From NCBI RefSeq assembly GCF_028683135.1, contig NZ_JAJUBB010000018.1, positions 40,689 to 104,688 on the forward strand: a DNA stretch of 64,000 bases, in the 5' to 3' direction. The notes beneath the pieces are model-generated. The model was not told the DNA's origin. It ran no database searches and was given only the letters and a program-made list of their open reading frames with translations. Source of the stretch: Enterovibrio qingdaonensis. GTDB taxonomy: Bacteria > Pseudomonadota > Gammaproteobacteria > Enterobacterales > Vibrionaceae. This document shows positions 24,750 to 34,397 of the stretch, one piece after another; the stretch's first letter is position 1, and each line of letters begins with the position of its first letter. Made by a program: the position numbers and the translations under genes.

Positions 24750-25919
24750 ATGCGTGCTCTTCAAACACCTAAGACGTATTACAGCACAAAGGATTGTGAC
24801 CTCGATGAGTTCAGCCTGTTTTGCTCAGCTTCCACCAGTGCGGAACACTACCCTCTGGCTTCCCAAGTAATTAGTAATGTGCTTGTTTATCAGGGGGATG
24901 ACATCAGAAAGAATCTGTCAGAGGTCAGAGACTATCAGGCAGAATTTGCCCATGCCCTCCTGACTGGCCCGGGCGTTTTCGTGATAAAAAATTTTTACGA
25001 CGATACTTCCGTCATCGATAAAATGAGTGAGGTATTTGAACAAATTCTGAAATCAGAGAGTGGGTTTGGCGCGGGTGATCATTTTGGCGAAACAGGAGAG
25101 CTAGCGAACGGACGAATCTGGAATGTGTTTCAAAAGAGTGCTGACGTAAGCCCCGACAGCTTCATCCATTACTACAAAAACCCGTTACTTTTGGCCGTTA
25201 GCGAAGCTTGGCTGGGTCCGCATTTTCAGCTCACGGCACAAGTGAACATTGTGAGACCCGGTGGCAAAGCGCAAGTGTCCCACCGCGACTATCATCTTGG
25301 TTTCCAGCAGCCAGAAGAAACGAGTCGTTATCCGATCCACATACAACAGATGTCAGCTATGCTGACCCTTCAGGGTGCTGTGGCGCACACAGACATGCCG
25401 CTAGAAAGCGGCCCAACGAAACTGCTTCCCTTCTCTCACCTCTATCCATTGGGTTACGTGGCATACCACCAAAAGGCGTTTCAAGCCTACTTTGATGCCC
25501 ATTGTGTACAGGTACCGTTAGAAAAAGGTGATGCGGTTTTCTTCAATCCAGCCTTATTTCATGCGGCGGGAGAAAACAGAACAACAGACTTCCATCGATG
25601 TGCGAATCTGTTGCAAGTTTCTTCCGCATTTGCAAAGCCGATGGAAACGGTCGATCTTGCCCACATTTGTCGAGTGCTATACCCATCACTGTTAACAATG
25701 TGGCATTCAGGCCAAGTCAGTAAAGAAGAAAAACATGCAATCGCGACAGCTTCATCTGACGGCTATTCGTTCCCGACCAATTTGGATACTGATCCACCCA
25801 TTGGCGGACTGGCACCAGAAACCATGGAGGCATTGCTTATTCGGGCGTTAGACGAGAAGCTCGACCCTGCAAGTTTTGAGATTGCATTAGCGCAATTAAA
25901 AGAAAAGCAACGTACCTAA
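24750..25919 (+). CDS. Phytanoyl-CoA dioxygenase (PhyH) family protein
   Basis: This is a non-heme Fe(II)/2-oxoglutarate dioxygenase. The metal triad is visible as His178-x-Asp180 in SHRDYHLG and His271 in LFHAAGENR, with Arg277 placed to bind 2-oxoglutarate. A jelly-roll core spans about residues 60-300, and a helical C-terminal extension of about 90 residues follows. The ATG at 24750 is preferred over a GTG six codons upstream because AGGAG precedes it. It diverges from iolB across a shared operator, so it probably belongs to the inositol regulon. A plausible but unproven role is oxidation or O-demethylation of a modified inositol. Confidence 0.8.
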   Translation: MRALQTPKTYYSTKDCDLDEFSLFCSASTSAEHYPLASQVISNVLVYQGDDIRKNLSEVRDYQAEFAHALLTGPGVFVIKNFYDDTSVIDKMSEVFEQILKSESGFGAGDHFGETGELANGRIWNVFQKSADVSPDSFIHYYKNPLLLAVSEAWLGPHFQLTAQVNIVRPGGKAQVSHRDYHLGFQQPEETSRYPIHIQQMSAMLTLQGAVAHTDMPLESGPTKLLPFSHLYPLGYVAYHQKAFQAYFDAHCVQVPLEKGDAVFFNPALFHAAGENRTTDFHRCANLLQVSSAFAKPMETVDLAHICRVLYPSLLTMWHSGQVSKEEKHAIATASSDGYSFPTNLDTDPPIGGLAPETMEALLIRALDEKLDPASFEIALAQLKEKQRT

Positions 25920-25935
25920 ACACCAAAGAGTGTGT

Positions 25936-26775
25936 TTATGCGTCAGCTTTTCCGCTTAAACGAAACGCAAGCGATACCACAAGGCTTTGGGCCAGACACA
26001 AGCTTGCAGTTTGTGAGCGAAATGCGTCGACTTCTGCTTCATTGACCAGAAAGCAGATGTCGCTGTTCATGGCTAATGGACTGAGTTGGCTGTCTGTTAG
26101 CACAATCTGTTTGGCTCCAGACGGTGTCGCGCCTTCACATAAGGACACGGTTTCAGGTGAGTAAGGTGAAAAACTCGCCGCGACCAGAACGTCTTTCTCT
26201 CTGATTTGGCTTAGTTGTTCCGCCCCCATTCCACCAATGCTATCAACCAAAACAACCTTACGTTCCAAATGACTGAGCGCGTATGCCAGATAAGAGGCAA
26301 TACTAAATGCCCTTCTCATCGCGAGGATGTAAATAGTTTCCGCTTCCTCTAGTAGATCAACGGCGTTATTCAGATCATGCTCGGGCACATTTGTAGCAAG
26401 CTCTTGAAGTGCCAACGTATTGGCATGCACGAATTGATTGAGAACATCGAGCGGTGTCTCGCCCCAATTGGCATTGCGCTCATTTCGCTGAGCCAATTGT
26501 GCACGTTTGGTATAACTGGAGGTTTCTTCCACCAGTTTTCGGCGAAATAGCTGTTTCATTTCATTGAAACCACTAAAGTCGAACGCATTAGCAAAACGAA
26601 TAAGTGTGGAAGGTGGAACGTCTGCATGTTCAGCAATCACTGCAACGGTATCAAATGCTATGCTGTTGGGGTTATCCAACACATATTGCGCAACCTGTTG
26701 TAATCTTTTGCTTAATGTTGGATATCGCTGACGAATTTGTAGCTGCAATTCTGCAAGATGATTCGCGGTTGCCAT
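25936..26775 (-). CDS. RpiR-family transcriptional regulator of the inositol genes
   Basis: The N-terminal 80 residues form the RpiR helix-turn-helix (VAVIAEHADVPPSTLIRFANAF), and residues about 130-260 form a SIS sugar-phosphate-binding domain (IYILAMRRAFSIASYLAYAL). RpiR proteins in proteobacterial inositol loci usually repress iol genes until a pathway intermediate binds. A related palindrome (GAAATAAACATTTT) lies upstream, suggesting autoregulation. The start is uncertain: a Met seven codons further upstream (26796) is possible, but the chosen one has AGGG at the right distance. The gene is convergent with the phyH-like gene, only 16 bases apart. Confidence 0.88.
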   Translation of the reverse strand: MATANHLAELQLQIRQRYPTLSKRLQQVAQYVLDNPNSIAFDTVAVIAEHADVPPSTLIRFANAFDFSGFNEMKQLFRRKLVEETSSYTKRAQLAQRNERNANWGETPLDVLNQFVHANTLALQELATNVPEHDLNNAVDLLEEAETIYILAMRRAFSIASYLAYALSHLERKVVLVDSIGGMGAEQLSQIREKDVLVAASFSPYSPETVSLCEGATPSGAKQIVLTDSQLSPLAMNSDICFLVNEAEVDAFRSQTASLCLAQSLVVSLAFRLSGKADA

Positions 26776-26829
26776 GAGGATCCCTGTCTGACACATTCTA
26801 ACGAAGTGTAATCTCTCCTTGTTTATATT

Positions 26830-26843
26830 GAAATAAACATTTT
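26830..26843. promoter_or_regulatory. Degenerate RpiR-type operator upstream of the RpiR gene
   Basis: GAAATAAACATTTT shows the GAAA-N6-TTTC pattern with one mismatch in the last base, about 35-55 bases before the regulator start. It fits autoregulation. Confidence 0.4.
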
Positions 26844-26886
26844 AATTTCAGACAGAAAGGGCAATTTTATGCATGCTACTTTTCGG

Positions 26887-27942
26887 TTACTGCGTTTTGG
26901 GGTATTTCTGGGTTGACCCTCGAACGACAGGTTCACAAGGTAAGGTTATTGAACGGGCAGGCAAATCAGAGTCCGCGATATGCTCAAACAAGGCATCTAT
27001 TGTGCATTGAATCATTTCTTCGTTGGGTTGCCGGATCGTCGATAGGTTGTACGAACGGCTGTTAGCTAAGCGAATATCATCAACCCCTACTACCCCAATT
27101 TCTTCCGGAACACGACAGCCTAGCTCGTAGCGCAACGCATCCATCCCTCCACAAGCCATGATGTCATCCGCGTAAAATAAGGCATCTGGCTTCTCCGTAT
27201 GCTGAAAAATTCGCAATGTCGCGTCGTATCCTGCGTCATAGCTAAACTCGCCACCTTCAACGACCTGCCATTCGTGGCAACCTCTCTCCATCAACCGCGC
27301 GATAAAACCACGCTGGCGATCAATCGTTGCAGACGTACCAATGGGACCTGCGACAAATGCAGGCTTTTTATAACCCGCATCCAACAGCATATCCGCAGCC
27401 ATATTGCCTGCGAGAACATTGTCACAACTCACGACCGTCACGCTATTTTCTGTTGAATCGCGACCAAAAATTACCGCTGGGGTGTTTTGAGAGCGACAAG
27501 CCTCCACCAGCTTCAGCGGCAGCGAAGCAGACGTAATGATCAAGCCATCAACGTTGTATTCCATGACCAGTTCAACGGCTTCTTGAATATCCATATCGCC
27601 ATCGACGTGGATGAGCAAACTGTGGCAATTACGGCGTTGAATTTCAGTGGTGAATCGGGAAAGAACAGGCAGATAAAATGGGTTATTAAAATCTGTCATT
27701 AAAATACCAACCAAACTGGAACGGGATTTAATCCCTCTCGCCAATCGGTTGGGTTTGTAATTGAGTGACGCAGCTGCTTTGAAAACTTTCTCACGCAGCG
27801 GTCTGGAAATGCTGGCTTCAGGGTTAAACGCTCTGGAAACGGCAGAGATAGAGACGCCAGCGGCCTCTGCAACTTCGACAACCGTTACCTTTCGTTTTTT
27901 CTGAATCGGCGAGGTTTCAGTAACCTGAGCTTCTTTTGACAT
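26887..27942 (-). CDS. LacI-family transcriptional regulator
   Basis: The N-terminal helix-turn-helix reads VTVVEVAEAAGVSISAVSRAFNP, followed by the hinge helix NRLARGIKSR and a periplasmic-binding-protein-like sensor domain (MTDFNNPFYLPVLSRF, then YADDIMACGGMDALR). Length and layout are standard. It sits between the RpiR gene and the inositol ABC transporter, all leftward, so control of transport or of the divergent iolE/iolD region is likely but inferred. I chose the second Met, two codons in, because GGGA is well spaced from it. Confidence 0.85.
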   Translation of the reverse strand: MSKEAQVTETSPIQKKRKVTVVEVAEAAGVSISAVSRAFNPEASISRPLREKVFKAAASLNYKPNRLARGIKSRSSLVGILMTDFNNPFYLPVLSRFTTEIQRRNCHSLLIHVDGDMDIQEAVELVMEYNVDGLIITSASLPLKLVEACRSQNTPAVIFGRDSTENSVTVVSCDNVLAGNMAADMLLDAGYKKPAFVAGPIGTSATIDRQRGFIARLMERGCHEWQVVEGGEFSYDAGYDATLRIFQHTEKPDALFYADDIMACGGMDALRYELGCRVPEEIGVVGVDDIRLANSRSYNLSTIRQPNEEMIQCTIDALFEHIADSDLPARSITLPCEPVVRGSTQKYPKTQ

Positions 27943-28125
27943 ACGCATTCCCGCTTAAAAATTCTTCCCTTGCTCTCTAGGCACTGCATTATCTTAATGA
28001 AATTGTTTGCAGCTGCACACCGCCTAATCACTGTGTGCCAAGTAATTTTGAGTTTTCGTGAGATAGCAAAGTACATGCTCCGTGACAGTTAGGGGGATTA
28101 AACTGCCACGGTGCATGCATATCAA

Positions 28126-29094
28126 TTAACGGTATTCACCCGCCAGTTTCTCTACCAGCTCAACATTTTCTTTGGTCACGAAGCCAGGACCAGAGTTGAT
28201 GTTGTTTGAAGGCGAGATGCCGTAACGGTTGTACAGCGTCAATACCATTACAGGCACATAACCTTGCAAGAATGGTTGCTGGTCGATACCCCACTGGATG
28301 TTGCCATCTTTGATGCCCTGAGCAATTTCGCCACTCAGGTCAAACGTACCGAAGTAGATTTTGCCAAGCTGACGGTTCTTATCAAGCGCACGAATGGTTG
28401 GGTGAGCCGACGTAGGGCCGAGTGTAAGCACTGCATCAGTATCTGGGTTTGCGCGTAGGTAAGCAGACACTTTCTTCTCGATACCTGTAGGATCCTGACC
28501 CACATCGATCATCTGGCTGCCCAGCTCTACGCCTAGCGCGTCAGCAAAACCCTGACAACGCTCAACAGATGCTGGGTTAGTAATGTAGTGGTTAACACAC
28601 ACAAAGCTCGTCACACCATCTTTCTTAGCGCGTTTACCTGCACCGAAACCGGCATCATATTCTGGTTGCCCGACGTGTAGGATTGCACCCACATCTTCAC
28701 TTTGCTGGTGTGTCCCAGAGTTGATGGTAACAACGGGAATGCCTTTCTTTTTCGCTTTCTCCAGTGGACCTTTTAGCACTTCATAATCTGCGATGGTCGT
28801 AATAATACCGTCAGGGTTTGATGCGACGGCCTGCTCGATAATACGTGCCATGTCTGCCAAGTCGCCAGTAGTAGGATTACGGTATTCCACTTCCACATTG
28901 AGCTGCTCGCCCGCCGTGCCAATCGCATTTTTAATCGTATTCCACCAAGAATCTGAGTCCGGTGCGTGGCTGATCAGGACAAAACGCTCGCCTTCAGCGA
29001 GTGCTGTGCCTGGCAGCATAGCGGCCAAACTGGCTGCCATTGCTAACACAAGGACGGACGCTCTCTTTGCTACAGATTTAAGTAGGGTATTCAT
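28126..29094 (-). CDS. ibpA: Periplasmic sugar-binding protein, inositol ABC transporter
   Basis: A Sec signal peptide (VLVLAMAASLAAMLPGTALA) leads to a 290-residue type I periplasmic binding protein. The mature start FVLISHAPDSDSWWNTIKNAIGTAGEQ and the segment GIITTIADYEVLKGPLEKAKKKGIPVVTINSG are typical of ribose/inositol-type binding proteins. With an ATPase and permease of the same class upstream on the same strand, and inositol genes on both sides, it corresponds to IbpA of the Caulobacter inositol transporter. A gap of 173 bases with a hairpin (CCTGAAG/CTTCAGG) separates it from the ATPase gene. Confidence 0.85.
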   Translation of the reverse strand: MNTLLKSVAKRASVLVLAMAASLAAMLPGTALAEGERFVLISHAPDSDSWWNTIKNAIGTAGEQLNVEVEYRNPTTGDLADMARIIEQAVASNPDGIITTIADYEVLKGPLEKAKKKGIPVVTINSGTHQQSEDVGAILHVGQPEYDAGFGAGKRAKKDGVTSFVCVNHYITNPASVERCQGFADALGVELGSQMIDVGQDPTGIEKKVSAYLRANPDTDAVLTLGPTSAHPTIRALDKNRQLGKIYFGTFDLSGEIAQGIKDGNIQWGIDQQPFLQGYVPVMVLTLYNRYGISPSNNINSGPGFVTKENVELVEKLAGEYR

Positions 29095-29216
29095 CCGGTG
29101 TTCTCCAAGTTACTTTATTGTTGGATCCTTTGCAGGCGTTACGGCCTACACGGTTACGGCGATACTTTTATGGGTTGCCAATTGCCCATTTGCTCTTCTT
29201 TCTTATGCCCAATCAG

Positions 29217-29247
29217 CCTGAAGCTGCAGGATTCAAGCATCTTCAGG
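29217..29247 (-). promoter_or_regulatory. Hairpin between iatA and ibpA
   Basis: CCTGAAG and CTTCAGG pair over seven bases around a 17-base loop in the 173-base gap between two genes of one operon. It may stabilise or process the mRNA so that the binding protein is made in excess. Confidence 0.35.
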
Positions 29248-29267
29248 TTGTTTGAATATATAAAAGC

Positions 29268-30077
29268 CTAGTTTGCAGAGGCAGCATCAGCATCTGCCCG
29301 CTGGAACTCAGCCAATTCAGCTTCGAGTGATTCGAGTTCTTGTCCACCCGCCATCATTTCGAGGATTTCTTCGCGTGTTACGTCTTTCTTCAACCACGTA
29401 CCTAAGCTCTTTCCTCGGTTAAGTAAGGTAAAGCGATCAGCAATGGGGTAAGCGTGATGAACGTTGTGGGTGATCAGAATCACTGCAAGCCCTTTGCCAC
29501 GCGCCCTTGCCACCACTTTCAGCACATTGGCAGACTGCTTAACACCCAGTGCAGCCGTTGGCTCATCGAGGATCAGCACTTTCGCGCCGAAATGAATGGC
29601 ACGCGCAATCGCCAGACATTGACGCTCACCGCCTGACATAGTCCCGATGGGATGCTCTGGGTCACGCACATCAATGCCCATGTCTTTCATGCCTGCCTTG
29701 GCAATTTCATTGGCGCGCTTGGTATCGAACACTTCAAAGGGGCCGACTTTTTTCGTGAGTTCTCGGCCCATAAAGAAGTTGCGGGTCACGCTCATCAGCG
29801 GGACGAGCGCAAGATCTTGATACACGGTCGCAATACCCGCATCCAGCGCATCACGCGGTGAGCTGAAAACCGTGGGTTTGCCATTCATAAGAAATTCGCC
29901 TTCCGACGGCTTATGCACCCCGGCAAGCGTTTTGATAAGCGTGGATTTACCTGCACCGTTATCGCCAAGCAAGCAATGGACTTCGCCCATTTTCACTTCC
30001 ATATCGATGTCTTTCAGTGCGATCACCGAACCGAAGTAACGGCTGACTTTCTTTAACTCTAGGATGTACTCTGACAT
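29268..30077 (-). CDS. iatA: Inositol ABC transporter ATPase
   Basis: A single ABC domain of 269 residues powers uptake at the inner face of the membrane. It has Walker [10 protein letters not shown] near residue 40, the signature TMSGGERQ, Walker [13 protein letters not shown], and the switch His in LITHN. Many sugar ATPases of this class are double-domain; this single-domain form matches FrcA/IatA-type transporters. It lies 39 bases downstream of the permease gene on the same strand. Confidence 0.88.
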   Translation of the reverse strand: MSEYILELKKVSRYFGSVIALKDIDMEVKMGEVHCLLGDNGAGKSTLIKTLAGVHKPSEGEFLMNGKPTVFSSPRDALDAGIATVYQDLALVPLMSVTRNFFMGRELTKKVGPFEVFDTKRANEIAKAGMKDMGIDVRDPEHPIGTMSGGERQCLAIARAIHFGAKVLILDEPTAALGVKQSANVLKVVARARGKGLAVILITHNVHHAYPIADRFTLLNRGKSLGTWLKKDVTREEILEMMAGGQELESLEAELAEFQRADADAASAN

Positions 30078-30116
30078 GTATGTTCTCCTGAAATCCGTTT
30101 CCGTGGTCGTCGCGTT

Positions 30117-31250
30117 TTATCGCGCACTGGTGACTTTTTTGCGGATGAAGTTATTAAACAGCACCGCAATCAGGAGCATGACGCCAAGGAAGACGCGGAA
30201 CCAATCTGAGTCCACGCCCGTAAAGAAAATCCCCATCTGAACCACACCGAAAATGAGCGCACCGAAGAACGCACCAATGACCGAACCATAACCACCGGTC
30301 AGCAGCGCACCGCCAATAACCGCAGCAATGATGGCTTCAAACTCTTTGAGCAGACCACGGTCAGCCGCCGCAGAGCCAAACTCCAATACTTGGCAAGCAG
30401 CAAACACAGTGGCGCAGAAAGCCGTGAACATAAACAGCATAATTTTCACGCGGTTGGTGGGTACACCCACATTTTTTGCTGCATTGGCGTCACCACCAGA
30501 AGCAAAAATCCAGTTTCCAAAACGAGTACGTAACAGGACAAAAGAACAGACTGCGGTCAGCAAGAACCACCAAACCACAACCATAGGAATGCCCGTGACA
30601 ATGGGCGAACCATCAGAATAGGTTTCTATCCATCCCATACTGGCAAGCCAGTTGAAAAAGCCGACGCCGATTTCTCCGCCAAACATCGCCGCGAGCCAAT
30701 CGCCTTCAGCAATGTTGCCAACACCTGAGATAATGGTTTTATTAGTGAGTGCGATAGAAAGTGCGATGGTGAGACCACGCAAAATGAACAGAAAAGCGAG
30801 GGAGACAATAAAGGAAGGTAATCCTGTTCGAACCACGATATACCCGTTTACAAAGCCAACGGCCATTGCGCCCACAAACGCAAAAATGATCGCAGCCCAA
30901 ACCGGCCATCCCCAGTACACAGCGGGAATCGCTATCAACATACCCGCGAACCCAATCATTGAGCCGATAGACAAATCGAATTCACCGGCAATCATTAGGA
31001 GGCAGGCTCCGACAGCGATGATGCCAAGTTGCGCGGATACCGTGGTCCAGTTGACGATACCATCGGCATTGAACATACCTGAATCCCATGCCACAAGGGC
31101 AAAGAAAGCAAACACGAGAATAGCCCCAGAGACAGACCCTAGCTCTGGCCTAGACAATAAACTATTGAGTGTCGAGACCTTTCTAACACGCTCGTCTCCC
31201 GGTGCAATTGGCTTTGAATCTGCCTCTGTCTCGGCTTCTTTTACCGACAT
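30117..31250 (-). CDS. iatP: Inositol ABC transporter permease
   Basis: This inner-membrane permease of the BPD_transp_2 family has about ten helices. The motif EFDLSIGSMIGFAGM and the AAVIGGALLTGGYGSVIGA block near the C-terminus are hallmarks of ribose-type permeases. The first 45 residues are a hydrophilic cytoplasmic extension. I chose the Met six codons in because GGAGG lies just before it. Gene order permease, ATPase, binding protein, downstream of iolE, suggests one leftward operon for inositol uptake. Confidence 0.85.
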   Translation of the reverse strand: MSVKEAETEADSKPIAPGDERVRKVSTLNSLLSRPELGSVSGAILVFAFFALVAWDSGMFNADGIVNWTTVSAQLGIIAVGACLLMIAGEFDLSIGSMIGFAGMLIAIPAVYWGWPVWAAIIFAFVGAMAVGFVNGYIVVRTGLPSFIVSLAFLFILRGLTIALSIALTNKTIISGVGNIAEGDWLAAMFGGEIGVGFFNWLASMGWIETYSDGSPIVTGIPMVVVWWFLLTAVCSFVLLRTRFGNWIFASGGDANAAKNVGVPTNRVKIMLFMFTAFCATVFAACQVLEFGSAAADRGLLKEFEAIIAAVIGGALLTGGYGSVIGAFFGALIFGVVQMGIFFTGVDSDWFRVFLGVMLLIAVLFNNFIRKKVTSAR

Positions 31251-31322
31251 ACTACCTCCACTATCCATTTATCGCTGGGTCAACACGACCCAACATTTCG
31301 CTGCAAAAAAGCAACGAGTCCA

Positions 31323-32213
31323 TTAAGCGATTACCGTTTTCTCAATAAACACACGGCTCTTCTCAGCGTCTGTTTTGGCATCACTTTTCGCTGCTGGGTC
31401 GGTGTCCTGTTCAACGGTGACCCAACCTTTAAAATCAATATCTATCAAGGTTTGTTTAACGTCGTCGAAATCTACGCAGCCCTGTCCTAACGGGCAGAAT
31501 ATGTTGTTGCCAATCGCGGCATAAAAATCGGTGCCTGACGCAACAGATTCCGCCAATACGTCGGCATTGATGTCCTTAAAGTGAAGGTATTTCACTCTGT
31601 CTTTATAAGTGCGCAATACCTCACTCGGATCCATGCCCGCATACACACAATGGCCCGTGTCCACGCATAGAGACATGAGATCTGCTGGCAAATCTCGCAT
31701 TGCCTTATCGAGTTCATCTCGATACTCAATGAAGGTGCCCGCATGAGCGTGGAGTGTCGGTGTTACGCCATATTCCGCGCATATTTCACCTACGCCTCTC
31801 AGCGTTTCCATCATTTGTGCCCACTGCTCGTCTGTCAGCCTTGTTGCGGTGTCCACTTGACCCGCCTGATCGGTGCGTGGTGAAGAGACATGATCAATCA
31901 CGACCAGATAGTCCGCGCCTTGTTGTTGAAGGATTTGGCAGGTGGTATGGGTTTTCTCAAAAATCGCCTCGCGCTCTTCCGGCCTGTGCAGGTATACAAA
32001 CAAGGTTCCAGCAATAAGCCCCAATGAACGTGACACCAGTGCTTCACTTAGCGTGTCTTTGTCTGTTGGTAAATAACCGAGAGGCCCCAACTCTGTCGCC
32101 CCATAACCTGCACCAGAAATCTCGTTCAATACGGTTTGCCAACTTGGGTTGGCCGGGTTGTCTGCAAACTCAATTCCCCATGAGCAAGGTGCATTCGCTA
32201 TTTGTAGTTCCAA
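31323..32213 (-). CDS. iolE: Inosose dehydratase (2-keto-myo-inositol dehydratase)
   Basis: IolE removes water from 2-keto-myo-inositol to give the diketone that IolD hydrolyses. The protein is a 296-residue xylose-isomerase-like TIM barrel. The N-terminal IANAPCSWGIEFADNP is a family signature, and TLHAHAGTFIE, CVDTGHCVYAG and LHFKDIN carry the metal-binding residues. It heads the leftward operon (iolE, iatP, iatA, ibpA) and diverges from iolD over 306 bases. Confidence 0.92.
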   Translation of the reverse strand: MELQIANAPCSWGIEFADNPANPSWQTVLNEISGAGYGATELGPLGYLPTDKDTLSEALVSRSLGLIAGTLFVYLHRPEEREAIFEKTHTTCQILQQQGADYLVVIDHVSSPRTDQAGQVDTATRLTDEQWAQMMETLRGVGEICAEYGVTPTLHAHAGTFIEYRDELDKAMRDLPADLMSLCVDTGHCVYAGMDPSEVLRTYKDRVKYLHFKDINADVLAESVASGTDFYAAIGNNIFCPLGQGCVDFDDVKQTLIDIDFKGWVTVEQDTDPAAKSDAKTDAEKSRVFIEKTVIA

Positions 32214-32519
32214 TGAGGGCCTCCTGACCTTTTACGCTTCCATTAACTGCCGCTAATACCTGCGACTAACGCGAAGAAGTTGAAATCCACACACCTAAAA
32301 TAGGATTTAAACTCTCGTTAACACTTTTTAAACATTTATGGTAATGATTTCATTTTGTCAAACTTCACACCGTCTCAAAATTGCGCAAATTTGCCTTGGA
32401 TCGGTGCTAGCAATGAAAAAAGAGGCGTAAATCTCGTTTTTCAACATTCACGATTTGAAAACATTTTCATTACATGACTACTATTATGCAAACAAGGATA
32501 ACGAGTGGGAGATTCCAGG
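32214..32519. other. Divergent promoter region between iolE and iolD
   Basis: No gene is seen in this gap. It is AT-rich and holds a perfect-looking repressor palindrome (listed separately) near the iolD side, and an AATGATTTCATT near-palindrome around 32344 closer to the middle. These probably serve promoters in both directions. Confidence 0.5.
32456..32469. promoter_or_regulatory. Probable LacI-type operator upstream of iolD
   Basis: TGAAAACATTTTCA is a 14-base palindrome with a single central mismatch pair, 50 bases before the iolD start. The spacing between half-sites differs from the GAAA-N6-TTTC motif, and the form fits a LacI-family operator, presumably for the regulator encoded at 26.9-27.9 kb. 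Confidence 0.45.
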
Positions 32520-34373
32520 ATGGGTATAGTAAGACTCACAACCGCGCAGGCTTTAGTCCGCTATTTAGCAGCTCAACAAATTGAAATTGATGGCGAAGTT
32601 ACGTCTTTATTTGGTTGTGCTTTTGCCATTTTCGGACATGGAAACGTGACCTGCTTAGGGCAGCAACTTTATGAAAATCAGTCCGTTTTTCCGACATGGC
32701 GTGGGCAAAATGAACAATCCATGGCTCACGCTGCTATTGCCTACGCGCGGGCAAATCAGCGCAGACGCATTGGTATCGCTACATCTTCGGTTGGGCCAGG
32801 TGCGGCGAATATGGTGACTGCCGCGGGTGTTGCCCACACGAATCGCTTACCTCTGTTGCTGCTTTGCGGGGACACGTTCCAGTCGAGACTTCCCGATCCT
32901 GTTCTTCAGCAAACTGAGCACTTTTCCGATCCGTCATTGACGGTTAACGATGCGTTCAAGTCAGTGACACGATTTTGGGACCGCATCAACGCCCCGTCGC
33001 AGTTAACCGTGGCACTGCCACAAGCAATCGCCACGATGCTCGACCCTGCTGACTGCGGACCTGCGCTCATTGCTTTGCCACAAGATGTACAAGGTGAAGC
33101 CTGGGATTTTCCGGAAAGTTTCTTTGCGCCAAAGGTACATCGCATTCGTCGCCCTCAACCAGAAGAGATCGACATTGAATTGGCGACCGACGCGATCAAA
33201 GCGGCCAAACGCCCTCTCATCATTGCTGGCGGCGGTGTTTTCTATTCAGGCGCGAGAGACACGTTAATCAACTTTGCTGAGAAGCATCAGGTGCCTGTCG
33301 TCGAAACCATCGCTGGACGTACCCTGCTTCCAGACGATCACCCGCTGAACTGCGGGCCTATTGGTGCAACAGGTTCAAACAGTGCAAACCATATGTGTCA
33401 TGACGCTGATTTGGTGTTGGCCATTGGAACGCGATTGCAAGATTTCACGACCGGCTCTTGGACTGTATTTCGCGACCCTGACATGAAACTTATCAGCATC
33501 AACGCAGGTCGCTTCGATGCCACCAAACACATGGCGCAGTCCATCATTGCTGATGCCAAAACCGCCATTGCGCAGTTAGACACAAAACTGGGTGATCATT
33601 GTGCGGATGCTTCGTGGGTCGCCAAAGGCGTTGGAGAAAAAGCAGCATGGAAAGAGATTGTGAACGCACGAATGGCGGCAACTGAAACAGCCTGTCCATC
33701 CTACGCGCAAGTCATCGGTAAAGTGAATCAACTGGTTAACGAAGGCGACCGTGTGATCACTGCCGCCGGCGGTTTACCTGCAGAACTCAACATGAATTGG
33801 CAAGCCACCTACCCCTATTCACTCGACATAGAGTTTGGGTTTTCATGCATGGGCTATGAGCTCGCAGCGGGTTGGGGCAATAAGATCGCACGACCAGACA
33901 ACGAATCTATCGTCATGGTTGGAGATGGTTCTTATCTGATGATGAATTCCGACATCTACAGTTCCGTGCTCACGGGTCACAAAATGATCGTGGTGGTGTG
34001 TGACAACGGGGGCTTTGCCGTTATCCGCAAGCTTCAAACCAACACAGGTAATGTTGCGTTCAATAACCAACTGGAAGACTGCACGACAGAGCGTGACTAC
34101 GACTTGCCGCGTGTTGATTTTGTCAGCCATGCACGCGGATTAGGTGCGCATGCCGAGAAAGTCACTCACCTTAATGATTTCGACGACGCGTTTGAACGCG
34201 CCAAAGCGGCTGACCGCACCTATGTTCTGGTGCTCGATATTGACGATACCGTCTGGTCCTCCTGCGACGCGTGGTGGGAAGTTGGCCTTTCTGAAGTTTC
34301 CGATAATCCAAGTGTTAACGAAGCCCGCGATAACTGGGAAGCAGGTCGCCAACACCAACGCCGTGGCGTTTAA
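32520..34373 (+). CDS. iolD: 3D-(3,5/4)-trihydroxycyclohexane-1,2-dione hydrolase
   Basis: IolD is a thiamine-diphosphate enzyme that opens the six-carbon ring to 5-deoxy-glucuronate. The 617-residue protein has the three-domain layout of ThDP enzymes: a pyrimidine-binding domain with the catalytic Glu in NEQSMAHAA, a central domain, and a PP-binding domain with GDGSYLMMNSDI and a downstream Asn. The tail VWSSCDAWWEVGLSEVS is typical of IolD. I chose ATG 32520, preceded by GGGAG, rather than the GTG five codons upstream. It is the first gene of a rightward operon of six genes. Confidence 0.95.
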   Translation: MGIVRLTTAQALVRYLAAQQIEIDGEVTSLFGCAFAIFGHGNVTCLGQQLYENQSVFPTWRGQNEQSMAHAAIAYARANQRRRIGIATSSVGPGAANMVTAAGVAHTNRLPLLLLCGDTFQSRLPDPVLQQTEHFSDPSLTVNDAFKSVTRFWDRINAPSQLTVALPQAIATMLDPADCGPALIALPQDVQGEAWDFPESFFAPKVHRIRRPQPEEIDIELATDAIKAAKRPLIIAGGGVFYSGARDTLINFAEKHQVPVVETIAGRTLLPDDHPLNCGPIGATGSNSANHMCHDADLVLAIGTRLQDFTTGSWTVFRDPDMKLISINAGRFDATKHMAQSIIADAKTAIAQLDTKLGDHCADASWVAKGVGEKAAWKEIVNARMAATETACPSYAQVIGKVNQLVNEGDRVITAAGGLPAELNMNWQATYPYSLDIEFGFSCMGYELAAGWGNKIARPDNESIVMVGDGSYLMMNSDIYSSVLTGHKMIVVVCDNGGFAVIRKLQTNTGNVAFNNQLEDCTTERDYDLPRVDFVSHARGLGAHAEKVTHLNDFDDAFERAKAADRTYVLVLDIDDTVWSSCDAWWEVGLSEVSDNPSVNEARDNWEAGRQHQRRGV

Positions 34374-34397
34374 ATTCAGCCAAAGGAGTGCGTGAAC

